Notes: generated from the letters alone by a model not told the origin. Positions 33,236 to 42,399 are shown, numbered from the stretch's first letter. The stretch: 64,000 bases of DNA from an uncultured Clostridia bacterium (GCA_947385955.1 CANDNA010000003.1:62001-126000); one strand, 5' to 3'. Translations and numbers: made by a program.

Positions 33236-34453
33236 ATGACAGATCATACGATTCCAACGATAAAATATTCCTGGCTGCAGGGCAGCTTCTGGATGAGTTT
33301 TTGTATTGTTTTTAATTATGCCAGTATATTCCTTTTGTCGAGAGGCTACAGCAATTCCCGGATTGGGATTGTGATTGCGCTGGCAGGGCTGATTTCTGCA
33401 CTTTTGCAGCCTCTGGTGGCAGGGCTGGCCGACAGGGGCGGGAAACTGAACTTACGTACTTTGATCCTGCTGTTTTGCGGCTGTATGCTGTTGTGTGCCG
33501 CCGTATTGCTGATACCGGGGCTTTGGTTTTTGTGTAATGCTCTTTTTTATGGTATCCTGCTGGCGGCGCTGCAGATTTTAACTCCACTGGTCAATGCGAT
33601 CGGAATGGAGTGTATCAACAGAGGGATTTCAGTGAATTTCGGGCTGGCAAGAGGCATTGGGTCCATTTCCTTTGCCCTGATGTCATTTCTGGCAGGGGCC
33701 TGTATTGAACGTTTTTCCACAACAGTGATACCGATGTTGATTATCTTTTGTTATCTTATGGTATTTGCCGCTGCCTGCTCTTTTGTGTTCCGGGCAGAAA
33801 ACAGGGCGGATACCGGTTCCCATACAGAAGAGGGACAGAAGCAGGAAACACAAAAAGAAAATTCTTTCTTCCTCGCTTATAAAAGGTTTTTTATCCTGCT
33901 GGCCGGAGTTTCCATGCTTTTCGTATGCCATAATATGCTGAATAATTATCTGTTCCAGATTATGTCCTATCACGACGGCGGAAGTGAGGAAATGGGAATT
34001 GCCGCAGGAATCTCTGCGGTGCTGGAGCTGCCGGTTATGCTTGCCTTTTCCGCTATGATACGGAAATTTTCCAGCAGGACGCTGCTGCGCATATCCGGTG
34101 TGTTTTTTACGGTAAAAGCCCTCCTGACGCTGTCTGCCGGCAGTATCCTGGGCGTTTATCTGGCACAGCCGGCACAGATGCTGGGGTTTGGATTGTTTGT
34201 TCCGGCGTCTGTCTATTATACCAATGCCCTGATACGCCCGTCTGACCGGGCCAGAGGCCAGGCGTTTATGACAGCCACCAATACCATCGGCAGTGTGTTC
34301 GGCAGTCTTTTGGGCGGATTTTTAATGGATGGGAAAGGCGTTCCGGCTATGCTGTTTTTTGCTGCTTTGATTTCTGCCGCCGGGACGGTACTGGTCTTTT
34401 TTTCTGCCCAGGCCTGTACAGAAGAGGCAGAACAGATTGTGTCCAAAGGATGA
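33236..34453 (+). CDS. MFS transporter
   Basis: 405 aa, about 12 TM segments, with the MFS loop motif variant GLADRGGKLNLRT near residue 63 and GFLMDGKG near 360. The overall form resembles the MFS_1-like/LacY-type sugar or nucleoside symporters, but the substrate cannot be read from sequence. Start ATG abuts the stop of the kinase-like gene, so the two are cotranscribed. A strong terminator follows. Confidence 0.8.
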   Translation: MTDHTIPTIKYSWLQGSFWMSFCIVFNYASIFLLSRGYSNSRIGIVIALAGLISALLQPLVAGLADRGGKLNLRTLILLFCGCMLLCAAVLLIPGLWFLCNALFYGILLAALQILTPLVNAIGMECINRGISVNFGLARGIGSISFALMSFLAGACIERFSTTVIPMLIIFCYLMVFAAACSFVFRAENRADTGSHTEEGQKQETQKENSFFLAYKRFFILLAGVSMLFVCHNMLNNYLFQIMSYHDGGSEEMGIAAGISAVLELPVMLAFSAMIRKFSSRTLLRISGVFFTVKALLTLSAGSILGVYLAQPAQMLGFGLFVPASVYYTNALIRPSDRARGQAFMTATNTIGSVFGSLLGGFLMDGKGVPAMLFFAALISAAGTVLVFFSAQACTEEAEQIVSKG

Positions 34454-34461
34454 GGGACGGA

Positions 34462-34500
34462 AAAACAGAGTGGAAGAGGTTGAAAACCTCTTCCTGTTTT
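34462..34500 (+). terminator. Strong intrinsic terminator
   Basis: GGAAGAGGTT at 34472-34481 pairs perfectly with AACCTCTTCC at 34485-34494, flanked by AAAACAG...CTGTTTT that extends the stem and supplies the T run. It lies just after the MFS stop. Confidence 0.85.
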
Positions 34501-34542
34501 ATTATAATGATTAAAACAATACAGAAAGATGAGGGAAAAGAA

Positions 34543-36096
34543 ATGGAAGCACTATCGCAGATGAATTATGGCTGGCTTTCAATTGTTCCGCCGCTGGTTG
34601 CCATTATTCTGGCACTGATTACCAAAGAGGTTATTTCTTCTCTGATTATCGGAATCCTGACAGGCGCATTGATTTACAGCTATGGAAATCCTGTAGGTAT
34701 GATTATGAATACGTTTACCGTTATGGGAGACCGTATGAGTGGCAATGTCAATATCCTGATTTTTTTAGGGCTTTTGGGAGCTCTTGTGGTGGTGATCACA
34801 AGAGCAGGTGGATCCGCTGCCTATGGGAACTGGGCCGTACAGCGGATCAAGACCAGAAAAGGGGCGTCTCTTGCCACCTGTGCACTGGGCTGCCTGATTT
34901 TTATTGACGATTATTTCAACTGTCTTTCCGTAGGTACAGTGATGCGCCCGGTAACGGACAAGCATCGTATCTCCAGAGCAAAACTGGCATATCTTCTGGA
35001 TGCTACGGCTGCTCCGGTCTGCATCATTGCCCCGGTATCCAGCTGGGGTGCATCGGTAGCAACTTATATCGAAGAAGCCGGTGTGGGCAATGGCATGTCC
35101 ACCTTTGTCCGGTTAATTCCCTATAATTTATATGCCATTACCACCATTGTGATGATTCTGATTCTCTGTGTGACCAATCTGAATTTTGGCCCTATGGGGA
35201 GATTTGAAAAAAATGCCATTGAAAAAGGGGATCTGTTTTCCGGGAACGGAGAAATCAAATCGGATGAAGTACAGAAATCTGCCGTATCGGGAAAAGGAAA
35301 GGTCTATGATCTGATCATTCCGATTCTGGTGCTGATCGCTGCTACAATCATAGCAATGGCTTATACAGGCGGTGCCTTTGGAGGAGACTGCAGTTTCACG
35401 GAATCTTTTGGTAACTGCGATTCTTCCCTTTCCCTTGTACTGGGAAGTTTTGTTGCTCTGGTAGCAGCATTTTTCCTGTTTGTTCCCAGAAAGGTGATTT
35501 CTTTCCGTCAGTTTATGGAAGGGATTACAGAAGGGATCAAATCTATGGTACCTGCCTTTACCATTCTGATTCTTGCCTGGTCCATCGGAGGCATTTGCAG
35601 CATGGAATATCTTAATACCGGCGGTTTTGTCGGCAACCTTGTAAACAACAGCAGTTTTCCGGTATTTATCCTGCCGGCTATTACCTTTCTCGTGGCTTCT
35701 TTCCTGGGATTTGCCACAGGGACCTCCTGGGGAACAATGGCGCTGCTGATTCCCATTGGTGCGGCAATCTGTACCCCTGCAGGTACGGCTCATCTGGTTA
35801 TGCCTGTGCTGGGTTCCATTCTGGCGGGTGCAGTATTCGGAGATCATATTTCACCGATTTCCGATACGACGATTCTGTCATCCACAGGCGCCTCCTGCAA
35901 TCATATTGATCATGTTTCCACACAGGTGGTATATGCAGGCGTGGCAGCCGGATGCTGTGCAGCCGGTTATGTATTGATGGGAATTGTCAACAATGCCTGG
36001 ATTACCGTTCCGGCAACTCTGGTTTTGCTGGGGCTGGTATTGTTTATGATTTCCAGAAAGTGGGGGACCGAAATTGATTTTGGCCGCATCAGATAA
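34543..36096 (+). CDS. NhaC-type Na+/H+ antiporter family protein
   Basis: 517 aa from ATG 34543, with GAGGGAAAAG upstream; an in-frame ATG at 34450 would span the terminator. About 12 TM segments. The FIDDYFNCLSVGTVMRPVTDKH motif near residue 118 and APVCIIAPVSSWGA near 152, plus GTSWGTMALLIP and GDHISPISDTTILSSTGA in the second half, match the NhaC/ArsB-like antiporter family. Could exchange Na+ and H+ or an organic acid. Confidence 0.85.
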   Translation: MEALSQMNYGWLSIVPPLVAIILALITKEVISSLIIGILTGALIYSYGNPVGMIMNTFTVMGDRMSGNVNILIFLGLLGALVVVITRAGGSAAYGNWAVQRIKTRKGASLATCALGCLIFIDDYFNCLSVGTVMRPVTDKHRISRAKLAYLLDATAAPVCIIAPVSSWGASVATYIEEAGVGNGMSTFVRLIPYNLYAITTIVMILILCVTNLNFGPMGRFEKNAIEKGDLFSGNGEIKSDEVQKSAVSGKGKVYDLIIPILVLIAATIIAMAYTGGAFGGDCSFTESFGNCDSSLSLVLGSFVALVAAFFLFVPRKVISFRQFMEGITEGIKSMVPAFTILILAWSIGGICSMEYLNTGGFVGNLVNNSSFPVFILPAITFLVASFLGFATGTSWGTMALLIPIGAAICTPAGTAHLVMPVLGSILAGAVFGDHISPISDTTILSSTGASCNHIDHVSTQVVYAGVAAGCCAAGYVLMGIVNNAWITVPATLVLLGLVLFMISRKWGTEIDFGRIR

Positions 36097-36119
36097 ATTT
36101 ACAGAAGGAGATGGAATCT

Positions 36120-36833
36120 ATGAATATTATAAATATGGCACAGGAGCTGGCCTCTAATTCTTATCCGGGAAGAGGGATCGTGATCGGGACATCACAGGAT
36201 GGACGATATGCTGTTGCCGCATATTTTATTATGGGAAGAAGTGAAAACAGCAGAAACCGTGTTTTTGTGGAAGAAGGTGACGGAATCCGGACACAGGCGT
36301 TTGATCCGTCCAAACTGACAGATCCCAGCCTGATTATCTATGCGCCGGTCAGGGTGCTGGGAAGCCATACCATTGTCACCAATGGGGACCAGACAGACAC
36401 CATTTATGAAGGTATGGAGAAGCAGCTCACATTTGAACAGTCACTGCGAAGCCGTACCTTTGAACCGGATGCGCCCAATTATACCCCCCGCATTTCCGGT
36501 ATCCTGCAGGTTGAGAATGGCAGGTTTGCATATGCCATGTCCATTTTAAAAAGCCTGGATGGAAACCCTGCTTCCTGCAGCCGCTACACTTTTTCCTATG
36601 AGGCTCCCGCAGCAGGAGAAGGGCGTTTTCTCCATACTTACAGGAAAGACGGCAGTCCTCTTCCCAGCTTTGCCGGAGAACCGAAACGGGTGGAAATCAA
36701 AGAGGATATTGACGGCTTTACCGATTTATTATGGAACAATCTGAATGCCGATAACAAGGTATCCCTGTTTGTCCGTTATATCGAGATCGAAACCGGCCGA
36801 TGGGAAACCAGAATTGTCAACAAAAATCAATAA
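36120..36833 (+). CDS. IMP cyclohydrolase (PurO-like)
   Basis: Last step of de novo purine synthesis: closes FAICAR to IMP. 237 aa from ATG 36120, positioned by GAAGGAG at 36104-36110. SNSYPGRGIVIGTSQDGRYAVAAYFIMGRSENSRNR near the N-terminus is the signature of the stand-alone IMP cyclohydrolase fold (PF07826), distinct from the N-terminal domain of PurH. The next gene is the matching AICAR formyltransferase, which strongly supports the assignment. Confidence 0.88.
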   Translation: MNIINMAQELASNSYPGRGIVIGTSQDGRYAVAAYFIMGRSENSRNRVFVEEGDGIRTQAFDPSKLTDPSLIIYAPVRVLGSHTIVTNGDQTDTIYEGMEKQLTFEQSLRSRTFEPDAPNYTPRISGILQVENGRFAYAMSILKSLDGNPASCSRYTFSYEAPAAGEGRFLHTYRKDGSPLPSFAGEPKRVEIKEDIDGFTDLLWNNLNADNKVSLFVRYIEIETGRWETRIVNKNQ

Positions 36834-36889
36834 ACAAGTCATATCAAGAAGAAAAATGACAGCCAACTCCAAAGAAAGGATACGGATCA

Positions 36890-38068
36890 ATGAATGAACT
36901 GGAATTGAAATATGGATGCAATCCCAATCAAAAGCCCTCCAGAATCTTTATGAAAGACGGCTCTGACCTGCCGATTCGTGTATTGTGTGGAAAACCAGGA
37001 TATATTAATTTTCTGGATGCATGTAACGGCTGGCAGCTTGTAAAGGAATTAAAGGAAGCAACAGGACTTCCGGCGGCAGCTTCTTTTAAGCATGTATCTC
37101 CTGCAGGTGCGGCAGTAGGGCTGCCGTTGTCGGATACACTGGCCAGAATTTACTGGGTGGACGATCTGGGAGAACTCTCTCCTCTGGCATGTGCCTATGC
37201 CAGAGCCAGAGGAGCGGACCGTATGTCCTCTTTTGGCGATTTTATCAGTCTGTCGGATGTCTGTGATGTTTCCACTGCCAGGATTATCAAGCGTGAAGTT
37301 TCTGATGGGGTGATTGCTCCCGGATATGAGCCTGAAGCCCTGGAGATTTTAAAGACCAAGAAAAACGGAGCCTATAATATAATCGAGATAGATCCGTCTT
37401 ATGTACCGGCTCCTGTGGAAACCAAAGAGGTGTTCGGCATTACCTTTGAACAGGGCCGGAACGATCTGAAAATAGATGAGAGCTGTCTTTCCAATATTGT
37501 CACCCAAAATAAGGAAATACCGCAGTCTGCCCGGATTGATTTGCTGATTTCCCTGATTACGCTGAAATATACCCAGTCCAATTCTGTCTGCTATGCCAAA
37601 GACGGTCAGGCTATCGGTATTGGCGCAGGACAGCAGTCCAGAGTCCACTGTACCAGACTGGCAGGCCAGAAAGCGGATAACTGGATGCTCCGTCAATGTC
37701 CCAGGGTATTGGAACTGCCTTTTGTGGATCACATCAAACGGGCAGACCGGGACAATGCCATAGACAATTATATCGGTGAAGAATGTCAGGATGTTCTTGC
37801 GGAAGGGGCATGGCAGCGTATTTTTAAAGAAAAGCCTGAACTTTTTACAGCAGAAGAAAAACGGGCCTGGCTGGATCAGATGGATGGTGCGGCACTGGGT
37901 TCCGATGCATTTTTTCCGTTCAGCGACAACATCGAACGGGCCAGAAAAAGCGGCGTAAAATATATCGCCCAGCCCGGTGGTTCTGTCAGGGATGACGATG
38001 TGATTGCATGCTGTGACCACTATGGAATGGCTATGGCATTCACAGGAATCAGACTGTTCCATCATTAA
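36890..38068 (+). CDS. AICAR formyltransferase (PurH C-domain-like, stand-alone)
   Basis: Transfers a formyl group from 10-formyl-THF to AICAR. 392 aa. LKYGCNPNQKPSRIF at the start, AASFKHVSPAGAAVG with the catalytic Lys-His near residue 67, IGAGQQSRVHCTRLAGQKADNW near 245 and VKYIAQPGGSVRDDDVIA near the end are AICAR transformylase motifs. No MGS-like cyclohydrolase domain is fused; the preceding gene supplies that step. AAAGAAAGGA lies upstream of the ATG. Confidence 0.93.
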   Translation: MNELELKYGCNPNQKPSRIFMKDGSDLPIRVLCGKPGYINFLDACNGWQLVKELKEATGLPAAASFKHVSPAGAAVGLPLSDTLARIYWVDDLGELSPLACAYARARGADRMSSFGDFISLSDVCDVSTARIIKREVSDGVIAPGYEPEALEILKTKKNGAYNIIEIDPSYVPAPVETKEVFGITFEQGRNDLKIDESCLSNIVTQNKEIPQSARIDLLISLITLKYTQSNSVCYAKDGQAIGIGAGQQSRVHCTRLAGQKADNWMLRQCPRVLELPFVDHIKRADRDNAIDNYIGEECQDVLAEGAWQRIFKEKPELFTAEEKRAWLDQMDGAALGSDAFFPFSDNIERARKSGVKYIAQPGGSVRDDDVIACCDHYGMAMAFTGIRLFHH

Positions 38069-38088
38069 CGAAAAAAGGGAGAGTGGCA

Positions 38089-39498
38089 ATGAATTTTCGA
38101 TGGGATAAAAAATATTTATATTGGGGGATTACAGCATTTTTTGTAATCTGTGCAAGTATTTGTTTTTATTATCTGCTGTTTCACAGCAGTAAGTTATGGG
38201 ACGGGGTTTTTTCCATATTTAACATTGTAATGCCGGTTGTGGACGGATTTGTGCTTGCCTATCTGCTGTCTCCTGTATTGAATCATATTGAAAGGAAGTT
38301 GCTTTATCCTGCGTTTTCTTCTATTACACATACAGAAAAACAGAATTTTACGTTAAAAATCAGAAAACGGCTGCGCAAGCTGGGGATTTTGATTACGCTG
38401 GTGCTGGTTTCAGCCTTTTTGTATTGCTTTTTTTCGATTGTGATACAGCAGTTGGTGGACAGTATCCGCAGTATTATTTTGCAGTTCCCTTATTATATTC
38501 ATAATCTGAGTGAATGGATCGTCGGTATTTTTGACAGCAATCAGGAATTGGAAGCCACTGTGACCGCTTTGCTGGAGCGGTATTCTTCCAGGCTGGAAAC
38601 CTGGGTAACCTCTGACCTGATTCCTCAGGCCAATGGGCTGGTGCGTACCATTTCCACCGGGCTGATCGGCAATGTGATCGGGATTGCAAGAGCCCTGTGG
38701 AATCTGCTGATTGGTTTTATTATCTCTATTTACCTGTTGGATGGAAAAGAGAATTTTGCCGGACAGGGGAAAAAAGTGATTTATTCTCTGTTCAGCCGGG
38801 AAACGGCCAATGTATTTGTTTCCAATATCCGCTTTATCCACAGGACATTTATCGGATTTGTCAGCGGGAAGATTGTGGATTCTATTATTATAGGGATTAT
38901 CTGCTATTTTGGAACCAATTTGATGGGGACTCCCTATCCGGTTCTGATCAGCGTAATTATCGGTGTCACCAATGTGATTCCGTTTTTCGGCCCTTACATG
39001 GGAGCGATTCCCAGCGCCATTCTGATTTTGATGGTCAATCCCACCCAATGCCTGTATTTCATTATTTTTATTCTGGTATTGCAGCAGTTTGACGGCAATA
39101 TCCTGGGACCCAAGATCCTGGGGGATTCCACCGGCCTGAACAGCTTTTGGGTTATTTTTTCCATCACGTTTTTCGGAGGGCTGTTCGGTATCATCGGTAT
39201 GGTAATCGGCGTCCCGGTTTTTGCCGTGTTCTATGCCGGTATTAAAGCCATTACCCACCGCCGGCTGGAGGAGAAAAATCTGCCGGTTTCCACGATGGAG
39301 TATGTGAATGTATTCAGCATCGGTCAGGGCGGTACTCTGATCCGAAATGAAACGGTGCAGGCACAGAAAGAAAAAGCTGAGCCGGAAGGCAGCCGGATCG
39401 GTTTTGGAGATTCCTGGCTGCTTCTGAAACGGAAAAACAGAAGTCATGCGGCATCTTCTGATTCCGATGCCAGCCATACTTCTGAAAAAGAACAGTGA
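38089..39498 (+). CDS. AI-2E family (PerM/TqsA-type) membrane protein
   Basis: 469 aa from ATG 38089 (AAAAAGGGAGAG upstream; GTG 38083 also possible). About eight TM segments. Family landmarks include GFVLAYLLSPVLNHIERK near residue 50, GVTNVIPFFGPYMGAIPSA near 300, and GNILGPKILGDSTGLNSFWVI with IIGMVIGVPVFAV. The substrate is unknown; some relatives are antiporters or export signals. The last 60 residues are a polar tail. Confidence 0.85.
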   Translation: MNFRWDKKYLYWGITAFFVICASICFYYLLFHSSKLWDGVFSIFNIVMPVVDGFVLAYLLSPVLNHIERKLLYPAFSSITHTEKQNFTLKIRKRLRKLGILITLVLVSAFLYCFFSIVIQQLVDSIRSIILQFPYYIHNLSEWIVGIFDSNQELEATVTALLERYSSRLETWVTSDLIPQANGLVRTISTGLIGNVIGIARALWNLLIGFIISIYLLDGKENFAGQGKKVIYSLFSRETANVFVSNIRFIHRTFIGFVSGKIVDSIIIGIICYFGTNLMGTPYPVLISVIIGVTNVIPFFGPYMGAIPSAILILMVNPTQCLYFIIFILVLQQFDGNILGPKILGDSTGLNSFWVIFSITFFGGLFGIIGMVIGVPVFAVFYAGIKAITHRRLEEKNLPVSTMEYVNVFSIGQGGTLIRNETVQAQKEKAEPEGSRIGFGDSWLLLKRKNRSHAASSDSDASHTSEKEQ

Positions 39499-39511
39499 CA
39501 AAGGAGAGGCC

Positions 39512-39964
39512 ATGAGACTGGTAATACAGCGGGTACTGCAGGGAAGTGTTTCTGTAGCAGGAAAGATTACAGGGGAAATAGGCAAAGGACATGTGGTTTT
39601 TGTCGGTGTGTGTGATACCGACACCGAACAGATTACAGAAAAAATGGTTCGGAAGCTGCTTCATCTGCGCATTTTTGAAGATGCAGAAGGAAAAACAAAC
39701 CTGTCCCTGCAGGATGTGGAGGGCGGGCTTTTGATTGTTTCGCAGTTTACCCTGTATGCGGACTGCAAAAAGGGCAACCGGCCCAGCTTTGTCAGAGCCG
39801 GCAAACCGGAACATGCCAACGCCCTGTATGAATATTTCCTTTCTCTCTGTGCCGGAGAATGCTCCTGTGTACAGCATGGGGTATTCGGCGCAGACATGAA
39901 AGTAAGTCTGGTAAATGACGGGCCCTTTACCATTGTTCTGGATTCGGAAGAGATTTTAAAATAA
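39512..39964 (+). CDS. dtd: D-aminoacyl-tRNA deacylase
   Basis: Removes D-amino acids mischarged onto tRNA. 150 aa from ATG 39512 with AAAGGAGAG upstream. Family motifs: MRLVIQRVLQGSV at the start, LLIVSQFTLYADCKKGNRPSF near residue 73 (the SQFTL site) and the C-terminal GVFGADMKVSLVNDGPFTI with the Gly-cis-Pro-like loop. It is downstream of the AI-2E gene by 13 bases. Confidence 0.95.
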   Translation: MRLVIQRVLQGSVSVAGKITGEIGKGHVVFVGVCDTDTEQITEKMVRKLLHLRIFEDAEGKTNLSLQDVEGGLLIVSQFTLYADCKKGNRPSFVRAGKPEHANALYEYFLSLCAGECSCVQHGVFGADMKVSLVNDGPFTIVLDSEEILK

Positions 39965-39986
39965 GAAAGCGAAAGAGGAGAGTGCA

Positions 39987-40520
39987 ATGAGGGATTACAG
40001 TTATCAGCCGGGCGATTATCAGACAATGACGCTTTCCGAAAAGATTGATTTTTTACATAGGGTGCATACGGAAGAGGTTTCATTATGGGATGAAGATGGT
40101 AATGATAACGAACTTTGGAATGATTATCATACCATACAGGAAGAATTGCTGGATCATCCGGAGATATTCGACTTTGAGGATATCCTGCATATTATGAAAA
40201 ATTTTGATGATGGCTGCTTTGAACTTTCATGGCAATTAAATCTCGCCCGTATGCTGTTTCGCAGTATTTCACATAAGGGAAAGAGCGGGATTGCATTTTA
40301 TATCAGACATTTACAGGCAGTGCCTGAAAACGGGAGATTTCATGGATGGCATATTCCTTTCCAATGGCTTATGGAAGAAGAAACGTTCCCTGATTTAAAA
40401 AAAGTGTTGCAGGAACAGAATCCGGAAGACACAGAAATCAAAAAAATGGTGTTGCAGATTTTGGACGATATTGACGGATATGAGGATAGCACAAAGGAAT
40501 TAAAGGAAATGTTTAAGTAA
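39987..40520 (+). CDS. Unknown soluble acidic protein
   Basis: 177 aa, strongly acidic (SLWDEDGNDNELWNDYHT, EILLDHPEIFDFEDILHIM) and predicted mostly helical. No signal peptide or TM. AGCGAAAGAGGAGAG precedes the ATG. More AT-rich than dtd. The size and acidity recall immunity proteins or HEAT-like proteins, but no toxin gene is adjacent, so this is only a possibility. Confidence 0.55.
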   Translation: MRDYSYQPGDYQTMTLSEKIDFLHRVHTEEVSLWDEDGNDNELWNDYHTIQEELLDHPEIFDFEDILHIMKNFDDGCFELSWQLNLARMLFRSISHKGKSGIAFYIRHLQAVPENGRFHGWHIPFQWLMEEETFPDLKKVLQEQNPEDTEIKKMVLQILDDIDGYEDSTKELKEMFK

Positions 40521-40544
40521 TCAGAGGGGGAATTTTTAAATTCT

Positions 40545-41234
40545 ATGTCACAGGAAACAGAATGGAGAAAAGCAGAAACGAATATCCGCCCGGACGCAGG
40601 GGGCAATCAAAATAAAAAAGAAGGAACTATAGTCCTTCTGGTCCTTCTGCTGATCGTGCTGGGATTCGTAGCAGGCGGCGCAGGTATGCTCTACAACGCA
40701 TATCTGCATACGCAGCGATGCAGTATAACAACAGAGGGTGTCATCATTGACTATGAGCGTGAACTGATGTCCGGCAGTCATAAAAGGGGATGGCGTCCGG
40801 TTGTAGAATATCGGGTCGGAGGAGAAGTACTCACTGTAACCCATTCTGTAACAGAAAGCCCAAAACCGTTTAAAACCGGAACACAGGTTACGGTTGCTTA
40901 TAATCCGGAAGATCCCACAGATTTTTACATCAGGGGACATCACCTGAAAACCCAGTGTAAAATCGGGATTATGCTTATCCTTGTCGGCCTGTGTTTTACA
41001 ATCGGCATTGTTTTCTCCACTTTATCCGGCAAAATGGAAGAAGAAAAGCGAAAACGGCTCCAGGAGAAAGTGTTTCCCCTGATCGGTGGATTTGTTGTCC
41101 TGTCCGGCTTTATCCTGCTGGCAGGATGGAAGCTGACACTGGCCGGAGCCATATTTTTTGGATTTTGGATGAAGTATGATAAATCCAGAAAGAAAAAGCA
41201 GAAAACAGATGAGAACAAACAGATTGAAAAATGA
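40545..41234 (+). CDS. DUF3592-like membrane protein
   Basis: 229 aa. First TM TIVLLVLLLIVLGFVAGGAGM, then an extracytoplasmic domain with TTEGVIIDYERE, WRPVVEYRVGGEVLTVTHS and GTQVTVAYNPEDPTDFYIRG, a pattern typical of DUF3592, then TM segments near residues 135-155 and 175-205 and a very basic tail (KSRKKKQK). Function unknown. Ends just before a bidirectional-looking hairpin. Confidence 0.7.
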   Translation: MSQETEWRKAETNIRPDAGGNQNKKEGTIVLLVLLLIVLGFVAGGAGMLYNAYLHTQRCSITTEGVIIDYERELMSGSHKRGWRPVVEYRVGGEVLTVTHSVTESPKPFKTGTQVTVAYNPEDPTDFYIRGHHLKTQCKIGIMLILVGLCFTIGIVFSTLSGKMEEEKRKRLQEKVFPLIGGFVVLSGFILLAGWKLTLAGAIFFGFWMKYDKSRKKKQKTDENKQIEK

Positions 41235-41236
41235 TA

Positions 41237-41269
41237 GGGGCTGCAACTCCTTTGCGGGTTTGCAGTCCC
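41237..41269. terminator. Hairpin between convergent genes, likely terminator
   Basis: GGGGCTGCAA at 41237-41246 pairs with TTGCAGTCCC at 41260-41269 (10 bp, one wobble). On the minus strand it is followed by TATCATTTTTC, so it can terminate the transglutaminase-like gene ending at 41297; on the plus strand the T run is poor. Confidence 0.55.
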
Positions 41270-41296
41270 ATTATTATAACAATAGCAGGCGGGTAA

Positions 41297-42205
41297 TCAG
41301 TAATAATCAAATAAATTTTCTATCTTTGCATATTTTCCCGCTACCTGTGCCTGAGTCGGACCGAAACGGGCATTGCTCAGCGTACCGTTCCCACGCAGTG
41401 TTATCAGATAATCAATATGCGGATCAAATACATAAACCGTGCCGTCAGGTCCATCCAACTGGCACCATGCATGGGGTGTATATCCGCCTCCGCTTCTGGT
41501 CGTGGAACCGCCTACGATATACATTGGCAGCCCCAGTTTCCATGCCATCACGGCGAAAGTTGCACTGAATGTATCGCAGACGCCAGCTTTCATGATCAGC
41601 GTCCCATAAGCTGCGTTGTGAACTCCCGAAGCGTCAGGACCCACCTGTATTGTATACTCAAATGCTTCATTTGGCAATTCTTCATATCTTTCGTCTTTGA
41701 TATTGAGAATCAGATAATCATAGCAGGCCTTCAGTTTATCATGGGTATCCATATCAGGCGTAATGATCTGAGCAAAAATATTGTCCAGCATCGCGTCCAG
41801 TTCCGGAATACCGGTGGTTGCGTCCGGATAAAGCGGCATGGAATCCAGCATCTGACGCAGTCCTTTGTAACGGAGATCTTTCTGTGTACTGGGCATACTG
41901 AATACCGGCTGCTGTCCAGGCTGTCCCGTGGCGCTGCGTACCCGCGCGTCTGCATACACTGAACCGTCAGGAGCTGTCAGAATCGGACAGGGCTGTTTCA
42001 GATAGCTTACAAGCGCCAGCCCATCCGCACCAAAATAGAACCATTGTCCCGTAAAATCGTCCAGCACCCATCTATTAACGACCAGACTGCCGTCTGCCTG
42101 CCTGCAGCAAAGTCCTCCAACATCGAAATTCCAGACGACCGTTTCTGCAGAGGCTGTCAGGGATGCCCCTGCAAACATACACACTGCAGCAGTTACTGCC
42201 AGCAT
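41297..42205 (-). CDS. Secreted transglutaminase-like protein, 5' end out of frame (A9 tract)
   Basis: 302 codons are open from ATG 42205. A transglutaminase-like papain-fold domain carries Cys210 (KAGVCDTFSA), His245 (YTPHAWCQL) and Asp261 (YVFDPHIDY). Ahead of it is a wall-binding-like module (WVLDDFTGQWFYFGADG near residue 46). The open frame starts inside a signal peptide (MLAVTAAVCMFAGASLTASAE) that lacks a basic n-region. The promoter, a GGGGGA site and an ATG at 42260 encode MKKRQVQRHFRLRGMAKK, which would join this signal perfectly if the A9 run at 42205-42213 had eight bases. So the gene is off in this sequence or needs slippage; sequencing error is the other explanation. Enzymatic function (cross-linking or protease) unknown. 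Confidence 0.75.
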   Translation of the reverse strand: MLAVTAAVCMFAGASLTASAETVVWNFDVGGLCCRQADGSLVVNRWVLDDFTGQWFYFGADGLALVSYLKQPCPILTAPDGSVYADARVRSATGQPGQQPVFSMPSTQKDLRYKGLRQMLDSMPLYPDATTGIPELDAMLDNIFAQIITPDMDTHDKLKACYDYLILNIKDERYEELPNEAFEYTIQVGPDASGVHNAAYGTLIMKAGVCDTFSATFAVMAWKLGLPMYIVGGSTTRSGGGYTPHAWCQLDGPDGTVYVFDPHIDYLITLRGNGTLSNARFGPTQAQVAGKYAKIENLFDYY

Positions 42206-42213
42206 TTTTTTTT
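42205..42213 (-). repeat. Homopolymer A9 (minus strand) at signal-peptide frameshift
   Basis: Nine A residues on the coding (minus) strand between codons GCA and CTG. With nine, the frame from ATG 42260 goes to NAGSNCC and soon stops; with eight it continues as MLAVTAAV into the transglutaminase-like protein. Confidence 0.9.
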
Positions 42214-42294
42214 GCCATACCCCGCAGGCGGAAATGCCGTTGCACTTGTCTTTTTTTCATAGTACTTTTCCCCCATTCGTAAAATGATATAGTG

Positions 42295-42324
42295 ATTATA
42301 TCATGCAGCATATTTAATACACAA
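42295..42324 (-). promoter_or_regulatory. Predicted promoter of the 41297-42260 gene
   Basis: Minus strand: TTGTGT at 42324-42319 and TATAAT at 42300-42295, spacer 18. The likely RNA start is about 28 bases upstream of ATG 42260, with GGGGGAAAAG as a ribosome site, supporting 42260 as the true start. Confidence 0.65.
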
Positions 42325-42369
42325 GTAATTTATCGGACAAAACAGCTTTTAAATACTCCCTTTTCGGAA

Positions 42370-42399
42370 TTGTGTACCCGCTGAAGAATGATGTATAAT
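42370..42399 (+). promoter_or_regulatory. Predicted promoter of the 42433 gene
   Basis: TTGTGT at 42370-42375 and TATAAT at 42394-42399, spacer 18. Because the -10 lies downstream of an ATG at 42388, translation must begin later, at 42433. Confidence 0.6.

Noticed and set aside
38410-39624. 404-codon minus-strand frame
   Set aside because: Antisense to the AI-2E family gene, low-complexity product.
41417-41962. 181-codon plus-strand frame
   Set aside because: Antisense to the other transglutaminase-like gene; no supporting signals.
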